DNA of 64,000 bases from Heterobilharzia americana (taxonomy: Eukaryota; Platyhelminthes; Trematoda; Strigeidida; Schistosomatidae), in contig OX104127.1 in assembly GCA_944470555.2 (NCBI GenBank), positions 156,649,276 through 156,713,275 of the forward strand, in the 5' to 3' direction. Below are positions 13,001-24,890 of the stretch, piece by piece (position 1 is the first letter of the stretch; the number at the start of each line of letters is the position of its first letter). The position numbers and the translations under genes are program-made. The notes beneath the pieces are model-generated. The model was given only the letters and a program-made list of their open reading frames with translations. It was not told the DNA's origin and did not search any database.

Positions 13001-16000
13001 GGCCCTATTCCGAAAGAACAGGCACTTTAAGAAGGCGGAGGAGTTGCCATGCGTAATATCATTCACCTTAAAGTCATGGAAGCAACTGACGGTACGTTCA
13101 GCTTACTGCCAGACTCCTTGTGGTGCTACTTCACCATAAACCAAACCAAGCCCCCATCAGGAGTGGTGTGTAGGCCTCCCCTTTGCACGAGAGAGCATAA
13201 AGCACAGTTGCTCAGTGCTATTTCAACAACCACCTCGACGGCCTACGACCTTGTAGTCCTGGCCGGAGACTTTAACGCACCGGCACTCGGCCCTGGATGT
13301 GAAGTGAAATGTGGATATAAATCTTTAAAACAAACTTCGAAATGTATTAATGGCAGTAGGACTGATAGATAAGGTTGAGGAAAACACCAGATGGGGACCA
13401 GATGGAAAATGATCATCACTTGACCACATTCTAACAGACGATGATTTTTTGGTGGACAATATCTGTATCCGACCCCCCTAGGCAAAAGCGACCATGGATT
13501 GGTGAGATTCTCGCTGACAACCAAGGTGACACCACCAATAGTTGAGCTAGATGCGTTCCGCTGGTACAGAACAGCAGACTACCATCTCATCAACAACGAA
13601 TTCCTGGAGGCTGCATGGCCACAAGAATGGCACTCACCACCGATGGACAAACACTGGATCTATATTAAAGATATTATCTGAAGTGCTATCAATAAGAGTG
13701 TTCCAAAATTAGTTAGACGGCCACTTCTTGTACGGCCTTGGGTAACCAGCACAACCCAGAGGCAAATATAGAGGAAAACGAAGGCATGGTATCGGTGGCG
13801 TACATCCAGTAAAGAATCAGACTGCTAAAGCTGCGAGACGTTGTGCAAATTATGCAGTGTGGGAATTCTTAATGGCAGACATACCAGCGCAGCCTAGATA
13901 AACGGTTAAATTAGGATCCCCAGAGTCTGTATCGGTTCATGTCACAACGCAGACAGACGAACAAGGGTTTGGACTTGATCGCAGGGTTGACCGGAGAACC
14001 TTCGAACAGCAGTGAGATAGCGGAACTACTGAGCAGTCGATTTGATGAGCAGCTCAACCCAGTAATACATCCACTATCAACATCTGGTGATGTAACGAAG
14101 TTCCAGGATTGCGATACAAAGCTGATGAACCTGAAGATTTCGCCAAACCAAGTGTTTGCGAGACTTTCAACACTGAGAATGGGGAAATCCCCGGGCTGTG
14201 GTGACATGAGACCAGTGGTTCTACGTAACTGTGACGAAGTGCTAAGCATACCTATATGCAACTCATTCACGCACTCGTTGCAAGTACGTCAGCTCCCCAA
14301 AGAGTGGAAACGCGCCACCCTTGCACCATTCTTCAGGGGAGGAGACCGGAAAAGCCCACGCGACTGCAGACCAATAGCATCTCTCCCCATACTTTCTAAG
14401 GCACTGGAAAGCCAGGCTGCAGATCTTGTTTGAGACTACGTGGACTACATGGACACTATTCATACCTCCCAGCATGGCTTCGGAGCCGGGAGGTCATGGG
14501 CCACAAACTTGATGACCACTTAGGATGACTGGACCACTGGATGGGACAACAAACATCCAGTTCCCGTCATCTTCTTAGACCTGGCCAGTGCCCTCGACAG
14601 AGTCCCACACTGCACCATGCTTGCCAAAGTTGCAAAGGTGGGTATCACTAAGCCACTCTTAGCATGGTTTACAGTATACCTAGAGGACGGAGAATTTCGC
14701 ACTAAAGTAAACAGAATTTGGTCAACCTGGAGGAGTGGAGGAACTGGGGTTTCTCAAGGAGAGATCCTTCCTCCACTCCATTCACACCATTCATACGTGA
14801 CCTCTCCACCAAAACATCCTCATTTATCCTCCTGTTCACTGATGGAGGTGATCTGAACATACTCCGAACTCACCTGTTGCAGCTGGAGTTTTGGTAGGCT
14901 GCAAATGGCTTAAGCTTTAACCCGGGGAAGTGCGAGGTGACGCACCCTTGCACACCAGAGGGGATGAAAATCAGCTACACTCTTAACAAGTATGCAATTA
15001 CCAAGGTATCCACAGAGAAGAACTAAACTTTTCTGAAACACTGGATACTATTGGCATTTACAGGGGAATGGAGGCAAGGGCGAATGCCATCATTCACTTT
15101 TTAAGAAGGCCTCTTGGGTTTTAGCCCCAGAACTATTCCTCATGGCGTTTAAAACCTTTGCTAGACCACACCTACAGGTGTTCAACACGACGGCCCCTCC
15201 ACTACTAAAGAAAGACACAAATACTGTCGAGAAGGCACAGAGAAGAGCAACAAGGTCAGTTGTCAGACTAACAGGCAAAACATTTCCTCAACGCCTCAGA
15301 AAACTCAGCTTCTCCACACTAAGCTATCGGTGGAAACGGGGTGACCTGGTAACAGCCTACGAGATCGTTCACCAAGCGGACCAAACAGATAGGACAGCGT
15401 TATCAGTCCAAAACCGGCAATCCCGTGGGAACCCCACCATGGGGCAAAGACGAGAGTGAGATCCAACTTCTCCCGTAGAGTATGTGCCTTATGGAACTCT
15501 CTACCGAAGAAAGTGGCCTCAGCTACATCAGTCAACTCCTGCAAACGACTACTGGATAAGTATGTGGGCACGAATGGCTTGCCACGAACTTTTGTCAGCA
15601 GCAACTGGTGATACGCCCTTCCACCCGTGTATTCCTTAACCCTAGTATCTGTAATAATACGCATCTCTCCTCCATATTACTACTAGCTGCATTTATCTTT
15701 TCGTAAGTACTTTTCACTCCTCTATTTCTCATTCCCTGCCAACCCTGTTTCTATCACTTTTTGAGTAACGCTTAACATTTACTTGCAGGCGCCTAAAAAA
15801 CAGGAATCGCAAAACGGTTGACTGACCTTATCAACACCTTCATCACCCTCCCAAAAGCAAACCAAGCTACAACTTACAAATAAAATATCTTCACGACCTA
15901 CTAACTCGATACGACCAGTCGTTACTGAACACTTTGTGACACCACCATCACTGGGAACCTGGCTAAGCCTCATACCTCCCTACAGACGTTCCCTCCAGTT

Positions 16001-16070
16001 ACCGTCTTCTGCTAAAAGAATTACCATATTCCCATCAATAATAATAATATAATAATAATTATTCATGAAT
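13001..16070 (+). mobile_element. LINE-A copy, endonuclease to 3' UTR
   Basis: The copy starts abruptly inside the endonuclease (FRKNR...GGGVAMRN near 13005-13060). It continues through VVLAGDFNAPA (13249-13285), the RT fingers (13939-14433; MGKSPGCGDMRP, KEWKRATLAPFFRGGDR, RDCRPIASLPILSKA), the palm (about 14550-14860) and the thumb (15142-15459). The 3' UTR at 15980-16045 matches the reverse complement of 1690-1755. It ends in an AAT-rich tail near 16040-16065. Several frameshifts and stops make it a pseudogene. It lies head to tail with the 11.3-13.0 kb copy. Confidence 0.75.
13939..14433 (+). pseudogene. LINE-A reverse transcriptase, fingers segment
   Basis: Longest open part of the RT in the 13.0-16.07 kb copy. 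It contains the KSPGC, W-K-x-A-T-L-A-P and DCRPIASLP motifs in the expected order and spacing. It ends at a stop before the FGAGRSWATNL stretch, which is in another frame. Confidence 0.75.
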
Positions 16071-17050
16071 ATACAGGCACACACCATTTTTACAGACATG
16101 TATAAGTTTATATACAAATTACATTAATCTTCATGGAAGGTAGTCTCAATCCCCACCTGTTGTCACCAGAAGATATAAGTGCTGCATGCTCATATAATGG
16201 AACATCGCAGCAGAATAAGTGTGCAGAAAATTTACAAGTTGGACAAGTGGAAGTATTGTCTTCGCATTAACAAAAGAAACCAGGTTTGTATCTGGACGCT
16301 ACAGGTATTACCTGGAGAAAAATAAAGCTTGTAACAGTCTGTACTTTTTGCTTGTGATAATGATGAAAAGTTTATGAAGGAATGTATGCACGAATTGTTT
16401 ACACATTGTACTTCATTGGTGATTCCAGGACTGTGTAATTCTTGCGTGTTAATAACATTCCACAGTAAAGGTTCATAATCTTGATGAATATTATAACTAA
16501 AAGCCAAATGTCTTCATTTTTCCAACTCCAGCATCCAGAAGCAACAGACTTGTTTGAATGCACCAAATGGGCTTCCAGAACATCGTGTCCTTCGTTTTCA
16601 AGGGTCGTGACAGCCTTGAAGTTGGTAAGTGTTGGACTTCACTGGTCACTTTTATAATGGGTTAATCCTGGATTTTGATAATTATGAAGTTGTAGCCCAG
16701 TGAACATTTTTTATTCTGCTTGTTGTGGTTGGGTATTCTGAACGTGGTAAAACTGGTTACCCTCCATGAAGGGTAGTTTCAGCCGTGGTCTGTTCCTTAA
16801 GTAATTAACTATTGATGGCAACAAAGCCAACGTTTAGAACTGAATTGTTTTTCTACAACGAGAAAAAAACACGTAGCGGCAGGCGGAGAAAGCAAGAATT
16901 TCAAGAAGGAGAGTGTTTTCTATGTTCATGTTTCTCCCTACTTAACTTCCCTCGCTATGGCTTTCATTGTATATCCTTATTCTCTAGAGTATTTAAAAAT
17001 ATAAATTTCATGCTGTCATGTGGTGTAGGATTTCTGTTTTTGATTACCGT
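16071..17050. other. No recognisable gene
   Basis: A 92-codon ORF (16812-17090, +) and a 91-codon ORF (16232-16507, -) are present. Neither matches a family I recognise, and no RNA gene is visible. Confidence 0.4.
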
Positions 17051-17377
17051 GTTGGGTGGGGCACAATGTGCCGTTAGTTTGAGGTGGTAACTTATGAAAG
17101 TCTTCTCGGCGCTTCGTATGAAAGGTCAGTGTAGGTATGGCGGCTGTCTCATTACACATTAAGAGAGCCGAGTATACGAAGTGTCCTGAAGGAGACTGTT
17201 GGTGTAGTTGATAGGCCGGAAAAGTTGCCAGATGATAAGAAGTCAGCCAGTAACCGACCAAATTCAGATTTTGATTTGGAGGCCTTCACTTTAGCTGGAA
17301 GTCTGTTCCACGACTGAGAGAATTTGACGGTGAAGAAGTTTGCGCGCAAGCAGGACTTGAACGATTTCATTTTGACG

Positions 17378-18259
17378 CTATGGGCGTGTTTGCGCAGAAT
17401 GCACCGGCTTCTGGGTTCGAACTGAAACACCACTGGCTGTAAACGTGTGTTTATGCAACACATTAAAGAATAGTGTCAGGCTAATTTTGAGTCGTCTCAT
17501 CCAAAGTGTTTCTAGACTTGGTGTTCCGCATCTGGAGCTGTAGTCCTGTTTGCAGTCGTATCCTAACAATCTAGCTGCGAAATGCCTTTGGACACCCTCT
17601 ATTTTATGTTTGTCTATTATGCGGATGCCACTCAGTATAAATGGACAGTATTCTAATAGTGGACGTACGCAAGTTTTGTAGAGTAGCAAATTGACTTCTT
17701 TGAAGTGGAAGTTACGAACTATGCAACCCATCAGGATCCTAGATTTGCTAGTCTGTGATGCTACCTGTTCAGAAAATTTGAGGTCCCTTGAATATCCTAG
17801 TCCGAGGTCACATACACTTTTAAGAACAGGAAGTTTCGTAGACTGAAGGTGTAGTTGGATATCCACCGGTGGAGCACCAAAACATATCCGGCCACATTTG
17901 CCTATATTGAACTGAAGTTTCCAAGCAGTAGACCATGCGGATATTATATCGAACTCCGTTTGTATTAGTGCTTGGGAGTGGGATAAGTTATCACCGGTGA
18001 ATGCGTGTGCAACTTTTAGGTCATCAGCAAACGAGAGTGGTTGACCGTATGTAAAGCAGCTGCAGATGTCATTGACGCATAAAGTAAAGAGAAGGGGACC
18101 TAATACACCACCTTGAATAACACCAGAAGTGATTGGCCTAGGTTTTAAAGTGTGTGAGTCAACCTTCACCACTTCAGTGCGGTTACTGAGGAAAGACTTA
18201 ATCCATCCCGATAGTGGATAGTCAATTCGCATAGTCATCAACTTACTTATTAACAGCAA
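17378..18259 (-). pseudogene. LINE-B reverse transcriptase, palm and thumb
   Basis: A 293-codon open segment with the RT motifs QGGVLGPLLFTL, PLSFADDLKVAHAF (the catalytic Asp pair), FNIGKCG and LYKTCVRPLLEYCP, followed by a post-RT domain with VQRHFAARLLGYD. The motif A part (LDISKAFGTVD) lies just upstream, separated by a stop near 18310. Downstream it continues in another frame at 17463-17152. Confidence 0.85.
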
Positions 18260-19001
18260 GCGATCGACTGTGCCAAATGCCTTTGAAATGTCTAGATAGA
18301 GTACAAGGACTAATTAGTGTCGGTCGCGCATAGTGGTTATGGAGTCAAAGAAGTCAAGATGGCAAGTTATACAGGACCTCGATTTTAGGAACCCATGTCG
18401 ACTGGATGTGATGATGTTGCCATTAAGCATGTGCTGAAGAACACTTTCTTTAATAACTTTCTCCATAATTCTAGAAACTACAGGCGTAGTATTTATTGGC
18501 CTGTAGTTACTGGCTAGTGTTTTTGAACCAGATTTATATCTAGGGAGGGTAAATGATGTTTTTCAGATATCAGGGTTTGTGAAAAATTTCAAACAGGGGG
18601 AAGATATTTTAAGTAATAACAATTGAATATCAGGGCCACCAAATTTAAAGGAATGTGATGACATTCCGTCTGCCAGCGCTGCTGGAGCATTTTAGCGTCC
18701 TAATGGCTTGATGAATATTAGAGTATGTAAATTCAACCGTATCCATTGTCATTAGTTGATGAGAAGAATAGCTTTTAAAAGTGCAGACCTCGCTGGTGTC
18801 ACACGAAAAGTCTATAGGTTCCAGGTAACTGACTGCAGACAAGTCGCTGAATATTTCACACATATCCACTGGATCATTATAAGCTTTGGTGTCGTGGATA
18901 AGAAGAGGAATGTTGTGTCTTGTGCAATTCGATCGCTTCTTAAGGAGGGCTGAGACAGTATATACTCTAGATGAGCTAGCTAGTGCAAGAGTCTTCATTC
19001 T

Positions 19002-19634
19002 TCAAAAGCAAATCATGGTTATGCGAGATAGAGTTGAGAATACCAAGCACCAACCGGAGTGCATCGACGTCGTGATATCTGTGGTATATTGTTGAGAGTT
19101 TGCGTTACTTTCTACTAGCATTGGGAGGTTGAATGGCTTATTGTTAAGTGGCATTTTTTTGGGACTTTTCAATGGAACAATGGTATCGAGACAGGTCTTA
19201 GAGTTGTATTGGAGCATGTCAATGGTTAATTTGAGGTCTGTAATGGTGAAGAATGATCCCCAGTCAATGCACCTAAACATTGGACACATCTGCTGCCAAT
19301 CCGTTCCACCGTAGTCTCCACATACTATTTGGTGTGTAGTGGAAGTACGAATTGAAGTACTAGTTGCAGGAAGTGACAGTGCGCCTGATACCGTTTTGTG
19401 ATCACTTCCTGGGAACTTGGAGCCTACATTTGTCAAAATAGGATTAATGTTATGGCAAAATATTAAGTCCAATGCATTGTCACCTCTTGTAGGAGCTGTA
19501 ACAATTTGCTTCCATCCAAAAATAGACAGTGTATGGAAAAAGTTGTCACACCTAGCCGGACCAGTAAGTGAATCCCACTTAATTTCAGGTAGGTTAAGGT
19601 CACCGCTTATGATCATACGGGAGAGTGGATGCAT
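19002..19634 (-). pseudogene. LINE-B endonuclease core
   Basis: An APE-type endonuclease segment with IISGDLNLPEIKWD, a substrate-side ALDLIFCHN stretch, and the catalytic C-terminal SDH motif (PGSDHKTV). The N-terminal part of the domain is upstream at 19.79-19.97 kb in another frame. Confidence 0.8.
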
Positions 19635-20619
19635 GTTCCAGAGCCGTAATCAGTGGAATCTCATGATTATTAAAGGAACCAGGTGCTCGGTAAACACATC
19701 CCACCAGTGCTGTAGCATTCCTGTGGTGTGCTGTGACCCATAGAGAGTCACTTACTTTATCAAGAACCATATTTTCCAACCTGAATACGGAGAGTGTTCA
19801 GGAAGTACATCAGGCAACCTCCTCCTTTCTTGTTACTCCGGTCACATCAGAAGTGTGTATACATGTCAATACTTATCTCTTCATCTGGTATATTTGCATG
19901 ACACCAAGACTGAGTGATAACTATTACCGGCAGCTTATATATGAGCGCGATTCCCTTTTATACCGATAGTTCGCTAAGGACGGACCTTGCGTTTGTGAGA
20001 TCGGTGTATAAGTAGGAGGAGTAATAGTGCATAAAGCTTTCTAGTTTGCTAAACAATCCAAAAGGTATCTCAGTGTCGTTTGGCTTAGTATAGTCTGACG
20101 TCGTTGCGTTACGGAACGTCTCTACACCTTGTTCACTTGTAGCTGTAGAGTTAATAGGATATCCTAGTGATAAATCGACTGCACAGTGACTTGAAATAGT
20201 ATCACCTTTATCGGAGGAGAACAGAGCAATGTTTTTATTTGTGTTCGGTGTGCACATTGTATCCAAATAAACGGAGTTTGACCTCATGCAGGCGTCGTCT
20301 CTAGTATCTGTTACATAGAGGGTGGATAGTTTCACCATTGTACGTGGTAGGTGTGTAGGGCTGGTGATACCACTTGGAGGATTCAACAGACCTGTTGTGC
20401 TTTCTCATCTGTTGACACCACTTGGGTAGTTGGTGTCTAGGATTTGTGTGTGTTTGACTGTGTCTTTTCTGTTGCTCCGAGGGCGCTAAGATTAGCGAGA
20501 CTTAGCTCAGTGCATAGAACCTTATTGGTAGAGCTAGTGTTCGTACTTCTGTCAATTCCAGAAGGGATCACGGGATCACATCGCAGTCCTGAGAGGAAAA
20601 AACAAACAAGCAACACTCC

Positions 20620-20800
20620 CCAAAATTTAACCAACGCCCAACCGCCCGTCGGGTTAACCAGAGCTACAGCAGTCGAATGGGTAGACCTACTGCACCGGAA
20701 TCCACCAAAGACCTGGAACCGCTCTGTAAGACCTAGAAGCAACCGCGAAGAAATCAGTTGGTTTATGCTAGTTCGCTAGAAGATATTGGACATTGGAACT
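20620..20800 (+). repeat. LINE-A 3' UTR fragment
   Basis: The block CCCGTCGGGTTAACCAGAGC (20644-20663) through GATATTGGACATTGG near 20783 matches the 3' UTR end of the other LINE-A copies. It is in + orientation and is immediately followed by the 3' LTR of the Gypsy element. Confidence 0.7.
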
Positions 20801-20813
20801 AGACTTTAGGAAC

Positions 20814-21148
20814 TGTCCTGGTGCGAACTTGACAGACGCAAAAACCAATCACTAATTATTCGAAATTGTTATGTACCCACGAATACGAGACCAAGGAAGA
20901 ACACGATAGTGTAGTCGGATGGAATAGTATATTTGGGTGGTCACGCCAAGATAGCGATGCGTTCCAACTAACTGGCCAGAGAGTCGATTGCGAGCAATCC
21001 AACGTAATACGACAGCGTGCCAAATAGCGAGGATGCTTGGCCGCACGCCTTCAGCTTAGCGGGTCCAGTTAAACTATGAAGGTCAGCATCGATGTTGAAC
21101 CTCGTCAAAGCGTAGGCTATTGATTTTGGGGAGGTGTGTAATGCTACA
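20814..21148 (-). repeat. 3' LTR of the Gypsy element
   Basis: Matches 24078-24411 almost base for base; the 64-codon ORF on the - strand is identical in both copies. On the - strand the LTR begins TGTAGC and ends GGACA. The only clear differences are in the last 25 bp at the 21148 end. Confidence 0.85.
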
Positions 21149-21446
21149 GATCACCCCCCTAGTGGGTCCGTGAGGACCTTAAGACGATACCAGCCGGAAG
21201 TAAAAACTCAGTGGTTCCTCCACTGGTAAAACTCTTCTGATTGGCTCGCTACGGGAAGTCACCCCCGGTTGTCCGAACTTATTCTAGGGTGTCGTAGCAA
21301 ATGAAAAATAAAATACAGTAAATAGAATTGTACGTCGATCGCGGTTCTCAGTTTCCTTTGACGTCACATCCAGCGCTCGTCGCAGCTAGAATATAAACAA
21401 AAGTCTTTAATACCACGAAAACGTTTTGTAAAAATTGGAATTATTC

Positions 21447-21839
21447 CTATGTTAATGTATCGGAAATGTAATCCAGCTGTCGTGACTCACGAGGGTAGTA
21501 TTTGTCAGACGCTGAGCTGAGTGAAAGGGCTGACGGTTTGTGGTCTGTGAAAATAACGAAATCAAGACCCTCCACCGAACGTCGAAAATGGCGCGCACAA
21601 CAGTACATAGCTAGGAGTTCCCTACCAAATGTGCTGCATCTTGTTTCCGCTTCTTGCAGCCGCCTCGAGAAAAAGGCTACAGGTTGCCACTGGTTGTCAG
21701 TCAACCGTTGCAAAACTGATCCAACTGCTGAGTCAGATGCATCAACAGCAATACTCAAGGGAGCATTGGGGTAGTGATGTACGAGCACGGTTGTGTTTGA
21801 AGTGGCTTCCTTGACTTTAGAGAAAGCAAGTCTAGCCAA
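21447..21839 (-). pseudogene. Gypsy RNase H, truncated
   Basis: Contains IAVDASDSAVGSVLQ, QPVAFFSRRL, C-S-T-F-G-R-E-L-L-A and FVIFTDHKPS, the standard Gypsy RNase H order. It ends soon after REsRQLDYIS, where intact elements go on to the rest of RNase H and integrase. Confidence 0.85.
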
Positions 21840-21921
21840 GTTGTTCAGTCATGAACTTCGTTGTCCTTCGAAGTAGATCTGCTAGTGGTCTCATGACAGG
21901 AGCACGGCTGGAAATAAACCT

Positions 21922-22391
21922 TTAGTAATAACTTACCAGGCCAGTGAAAGTGCGGAGATGTTTTGCAGTGGTCGGCTCTGGATAGTTCGTGATAGCCACC
22001 ACTTTATCTCTCAGTGGGCGTTTACCTTTGTTGTCAGTGGTGTGCCCACGGAAGCTGAGTGAATCAACTGCTATTTTACACTTCTGTAAGTTAACTGTGA
22101 TGCCATGTTTTTTAAGTCTTTCAAATACGAGGTCCAAATGTCTAAGGTGAGTTTCCTTATCTGGACTCGCAGTTGAATAGTCATCGATGTAGACGTGAAA
22201 AGAATTCAAACCACGGAAGGCATCATCCATATAGCTTTGGAATGTTTGTGCTGCATTCGAAGACCAAGTGGCATGCTCAGGAATTCAGACAAACCAAAAG
22301 GAGTAGTAATGGCTGTTTTCGTGATATCTTCTGCTGCCGTAGGTACGTGGTTGTACGATTTGACCAAATCGAATTTGGAGAAAATGTTCAT
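21922..22391 (-). pseudogene. Gypsy reverse transcriptase
   Basis: Two overlapping frames together give [14 protein letters not shown] (motif A), [26 protein letters not shown] (catalytic YIDD), HLRHLDLVFERLKKHGI and HLRTFTGLVSYY. One frameshift lies between about 22206 and 22230. The family call is firm. Confidence 0.85.
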
Positions 22392-23040
22392 TCCGCATCA
22401 CTTTACAGTCTAGTTGTAGACGTGAGGTATGGGGTAGCAGTCCGGTGTTGTTCGGGCGTTAAGCCTTCGGTAATCACCAGTTGGACGCCAGTCATCGCCT
22501 TCTTTTTGGGAGCCACGTGCAATTGTGATACCCAGGGACTGTTTGACGGTTTGATAATGCTCAGTTCGGGCATGTGGTCAAGTTCACTCTTCGTCGTTTT
22601 GAGCTTATCGGGGGCTGGACGCCGTGCTTTGGACGCCACAGGTGGGCCTACGCTTGTGACGTTACGCACGTAAGAGTATGCTTCGGTCGTTGTAACTCTG
22701 GATATTTCTCCAAAACTGCCTATTGGGATGCGTCGCCTGGTTGTTTGGTTCTAACGATGGCTAAACTCGGACCTAAGTAGGTGGTGCAGCCGATAGATAA
22801 CTTTATGCTGTCGTCTGTCAGGCGTCGACCGCGAGCATCTGTGGGTAAATCGTAATGGTTTAGCAAATCTATGCCGATGACGGGCACAGAAACGTCAGCC
22901 AGGAGGAAAATCCAGTGAATAGGTTTACGTAAACCTAAGTCGAGGCAGGCGTACCCTCCCCAGAATGTTGCGATCGCCTTGCCGTTAGCTGCTTGGAGAT
23001 TGAAGGACGGGTCACGATGACGCTACTTTGTCAGAGCGGG

Positions 23041-23090
23041 AAGAACGCTAACTTCTGCGCCGGTATCGACGAGGTGGCGAACTTTCGTTT
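23041..23090 (-). pseudogene. Gypsy aspartic protease motif
   Basis: The - strand translation reads RHLVDTGAEVSVL, the retroelement D-T-G-A protease active site. Surrounding codons are interrupted by stops. Confidence 0.75.
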
Positions 23091-23491
23091 TTATATCCTT
23101 GACGTAGAGCAAACGGCTGTTTCCATCGGCTACGGTTGCCATGTACACATGCTGGAGTGGCAGTTTCCTGAGCCTGTATCCTTGTTAAAACTGCGGGGCT
23201 TCCGGTATTTGCCAGCTTCGTCTCCGCAAGTATTATGAAACCAGCACCATTTAGGGTTTTCCACCCTGTTTGGCCGTTTTGGGGGCAAGATGCGTTTCTG
23301 TGAAGCGCTACTTTAACTAGGACTTGGAGTTCGTAGCAACCCTTTAAAAAAGTTGCACGGCCTGGTCACCTCCGAATGCTAGCTCTCTGGTTTATCGCAG
23401 GCAGAATATACGTTGGAGACGAGTCTACTAGGGACCTCCAGTATTTTATCTGCTAAGGCTGCCAGGTCATCGAGTGGGACTGACTGCAGTG

Positions 23492-23872
23492 TCAGCAACA
23501 AGGTGTGCACCGGTTGTGGTAGTTTCGAGAAAGGGGGTCCTGGAAAACGCCGCTGTCGAATGTTCGCTCGCCGATTACTTCTCGCGTGCCTGCGAGGACT
23601 TCAGTGGCTGAGTGGCTGCTCAGCTCGGTGTTACGAAGTAATTCTTCCAGGAGCTGGCGATTTGTGAGACCACTTTTCTTCAAGAATGCGGCTTTGAGAA
23701 GTGCATGAGGGTCGCTTACTTCAGAATAAGCACATGTGCTGTAACAAGCCTGTTTAATTTCCGTGGTAGTGAACGTATGACGGCAAGAAATGAAGAATGA
23801 GGATCTGCTACTCCCTGTTCTCGAAAATTTGCATCTGCATACAGAAAACATGTTTCTGCATTGTCTTGCCAA
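23492..23872 (-). pseudogene. Gypsy gag-like segment
   Basis: Position between the 5' LTR and protease indicates gag. The segment includes LLKAAFLKKSGLTNRQLLEEL, which has the look of a helical Gypsy capsid. No zinc knuckle is readable. Confidence 0.5.
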
Positions 23873-24077
23873 TATGGCACGAGTTGGATCGTGTTCGTAG
23901 TTGGCTTAATACGAATAAGCTTGGAGTGTGGTCAAACATGAGAAAGTCTAGTAAATGGATATATAAATGTTATCGAAATGAAAACAATAAACAAATATAA
24001 AATGGAACAGGCCCACCGATTCAATATTTGTTATTGGTCGGGATATGTGATCACGTCGGGCTCACCAATTTAGGATT

Positions 24078-24411
24078 TGTCCTGGTGCGAACTTGACAGA
24101 CGCAAAAACCAATCACTAATTATTCGAAATTGTTATGTACCCACGAATACGAGACCAAGGAAGAACACGATAGTGTAGTCGGATGGAATAGTATATTTGG
24201 GTGGTCACGCCAAGATAGCGATGCGTTCCAACTAACTGGCCAGAGAGTCGATTGCGAGCAATCCAACGTAATACGACAGCGTGCCAAATAGCGAGGATGC
24301 TTGGCCGCACGCCTTCAGCTTAGCGGGTCCAGTTAAACTATGAAGGTCAGCATCGATGTTGAACCTCGTCAAAGCGTAGGCTATTGATTTTGGGAAGTGT
24401 GTGACAAGACA
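24078..24411 (-). repeat. 5' LTR of the Gypsy element
   Basis: Begins TGTCTTG and ends GGACA on the - strand. Directly inside it, the - strand reads TTGGTGAGCCCGACG, the likely primer-binding region; I cannot assign the tRNA. Confidence 0.8.
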
Positions 24412-24539
24412 GTCACTACCTCCAATGCCACAAGCAGGGAAGCGCAAAAACTTCTGCTATCATCGGAGGACTACAACCGGATATGAAGAACTGGGGCTCA
24501 AGACCCAGAAGCAAGAGCTCGAAAATTACAGGTTTCCTC

Positions 24540-24890
24540 TACTCGCACCGTAGGCGTCGGATGTTGGATGCTGGATGGCACAGGTTGGGATAATCCCCTC
24601 CATCCTAACATAACCCTTCTAAGCTTTGGTCGGACACGCGACTTGAGGGGTCACCCGTTAAGAATAGAGGATGACAGAGCACGTACAAAGATCCGTGCTA
24701 ATTCATTCGCAGTTAGGGTCTGTAAGCTGTGGAATTTTCTCCCTCCGGCAGTCGTTACAGCCCCATCCCCTGATACCTTTAAAAGGAGGCTAGACGCACA
24801 CCTCGAGTCCTACGGTACCGATGGGCTATACTCGAGAAGCCTTCCCCAGATCAGATGCCGTAATACTAACTAGAGGCCAGATTAATTAAT
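24540..24890 (+). mobile_element. LINE 3' fragment (CR1/Jockey-like C-terminus)
   Basis: The 101-codon ORF 24568-24873 reads LRIEDDRARTKIRANSFAVR, then VCKLWNFLPP and FKRRLDAHL, the C-terminal end of a LINE-A-like ORF. It is more open than the corresponding part of other copies and may be a separate subfamily. It lies just outside the Gypsy 5' LTR. Confidence 0.65.

Larger units (their letters stand above)
17050..20400 (-). mobile_element. LINE-B: nearly full-length CR1-like non-LTR retrotransposon
   Basis: Reading leftwards: an N-terminal segment (20386-19958); the start of the endonuclease (19960-19790; ITQSWCHANIPDEE and a GGGCLMYF block); an endonuclease core (19634-19002; SGDLNLPEIKWDS and PGSDHKTV); a linker (18998-18645); and an RT (about 18660-17378; LYLDISKAFGTVD, GVLGPLLFTL, FADDLKVA). 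A C-terminal tail follows (17463-17152; FSQSWNRLP). The motifs are better preserved than in LINE-A and the sequence differs clearly from it, so I treat it as a second family. Frameshifts and stops still separate the parts. Confidence 0.85.
20814..24411 (-). mobile_element. Ty3/Gypsy LTR retrotransposon lacking integrase
   Basis: Two near-identical LTRs bound the element. Between them on the - strand lie, in order: a primer-binding region next to the 5' LTR; a gag-like segment (23872-23492); protease (HLVDTGAEVSVL, 23085-23041); reverse transcriptase (about 22670-21922; YIDD at 22190-22170); and part of RNase H (21839-21447). The polypurine tract AGGGGGGTGATC abuts the 3' LTR. RNase H runs out at ISDTLT, and only about 300 bp separate it from the tract, so integrase is gone. 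Many stops and frameshifts make it inactive. I see no convincing target-site duplication (GGAAC on the left, GTCAC on the right). Confidence 0.85.

Noticed and set aside
20852..24310. Identical 64-codon ORFs at 20852-21046 and 24116-24310 as a duplicated gene
   Set aside because: They lie wholly within the two LTRs of the Gypsy element.
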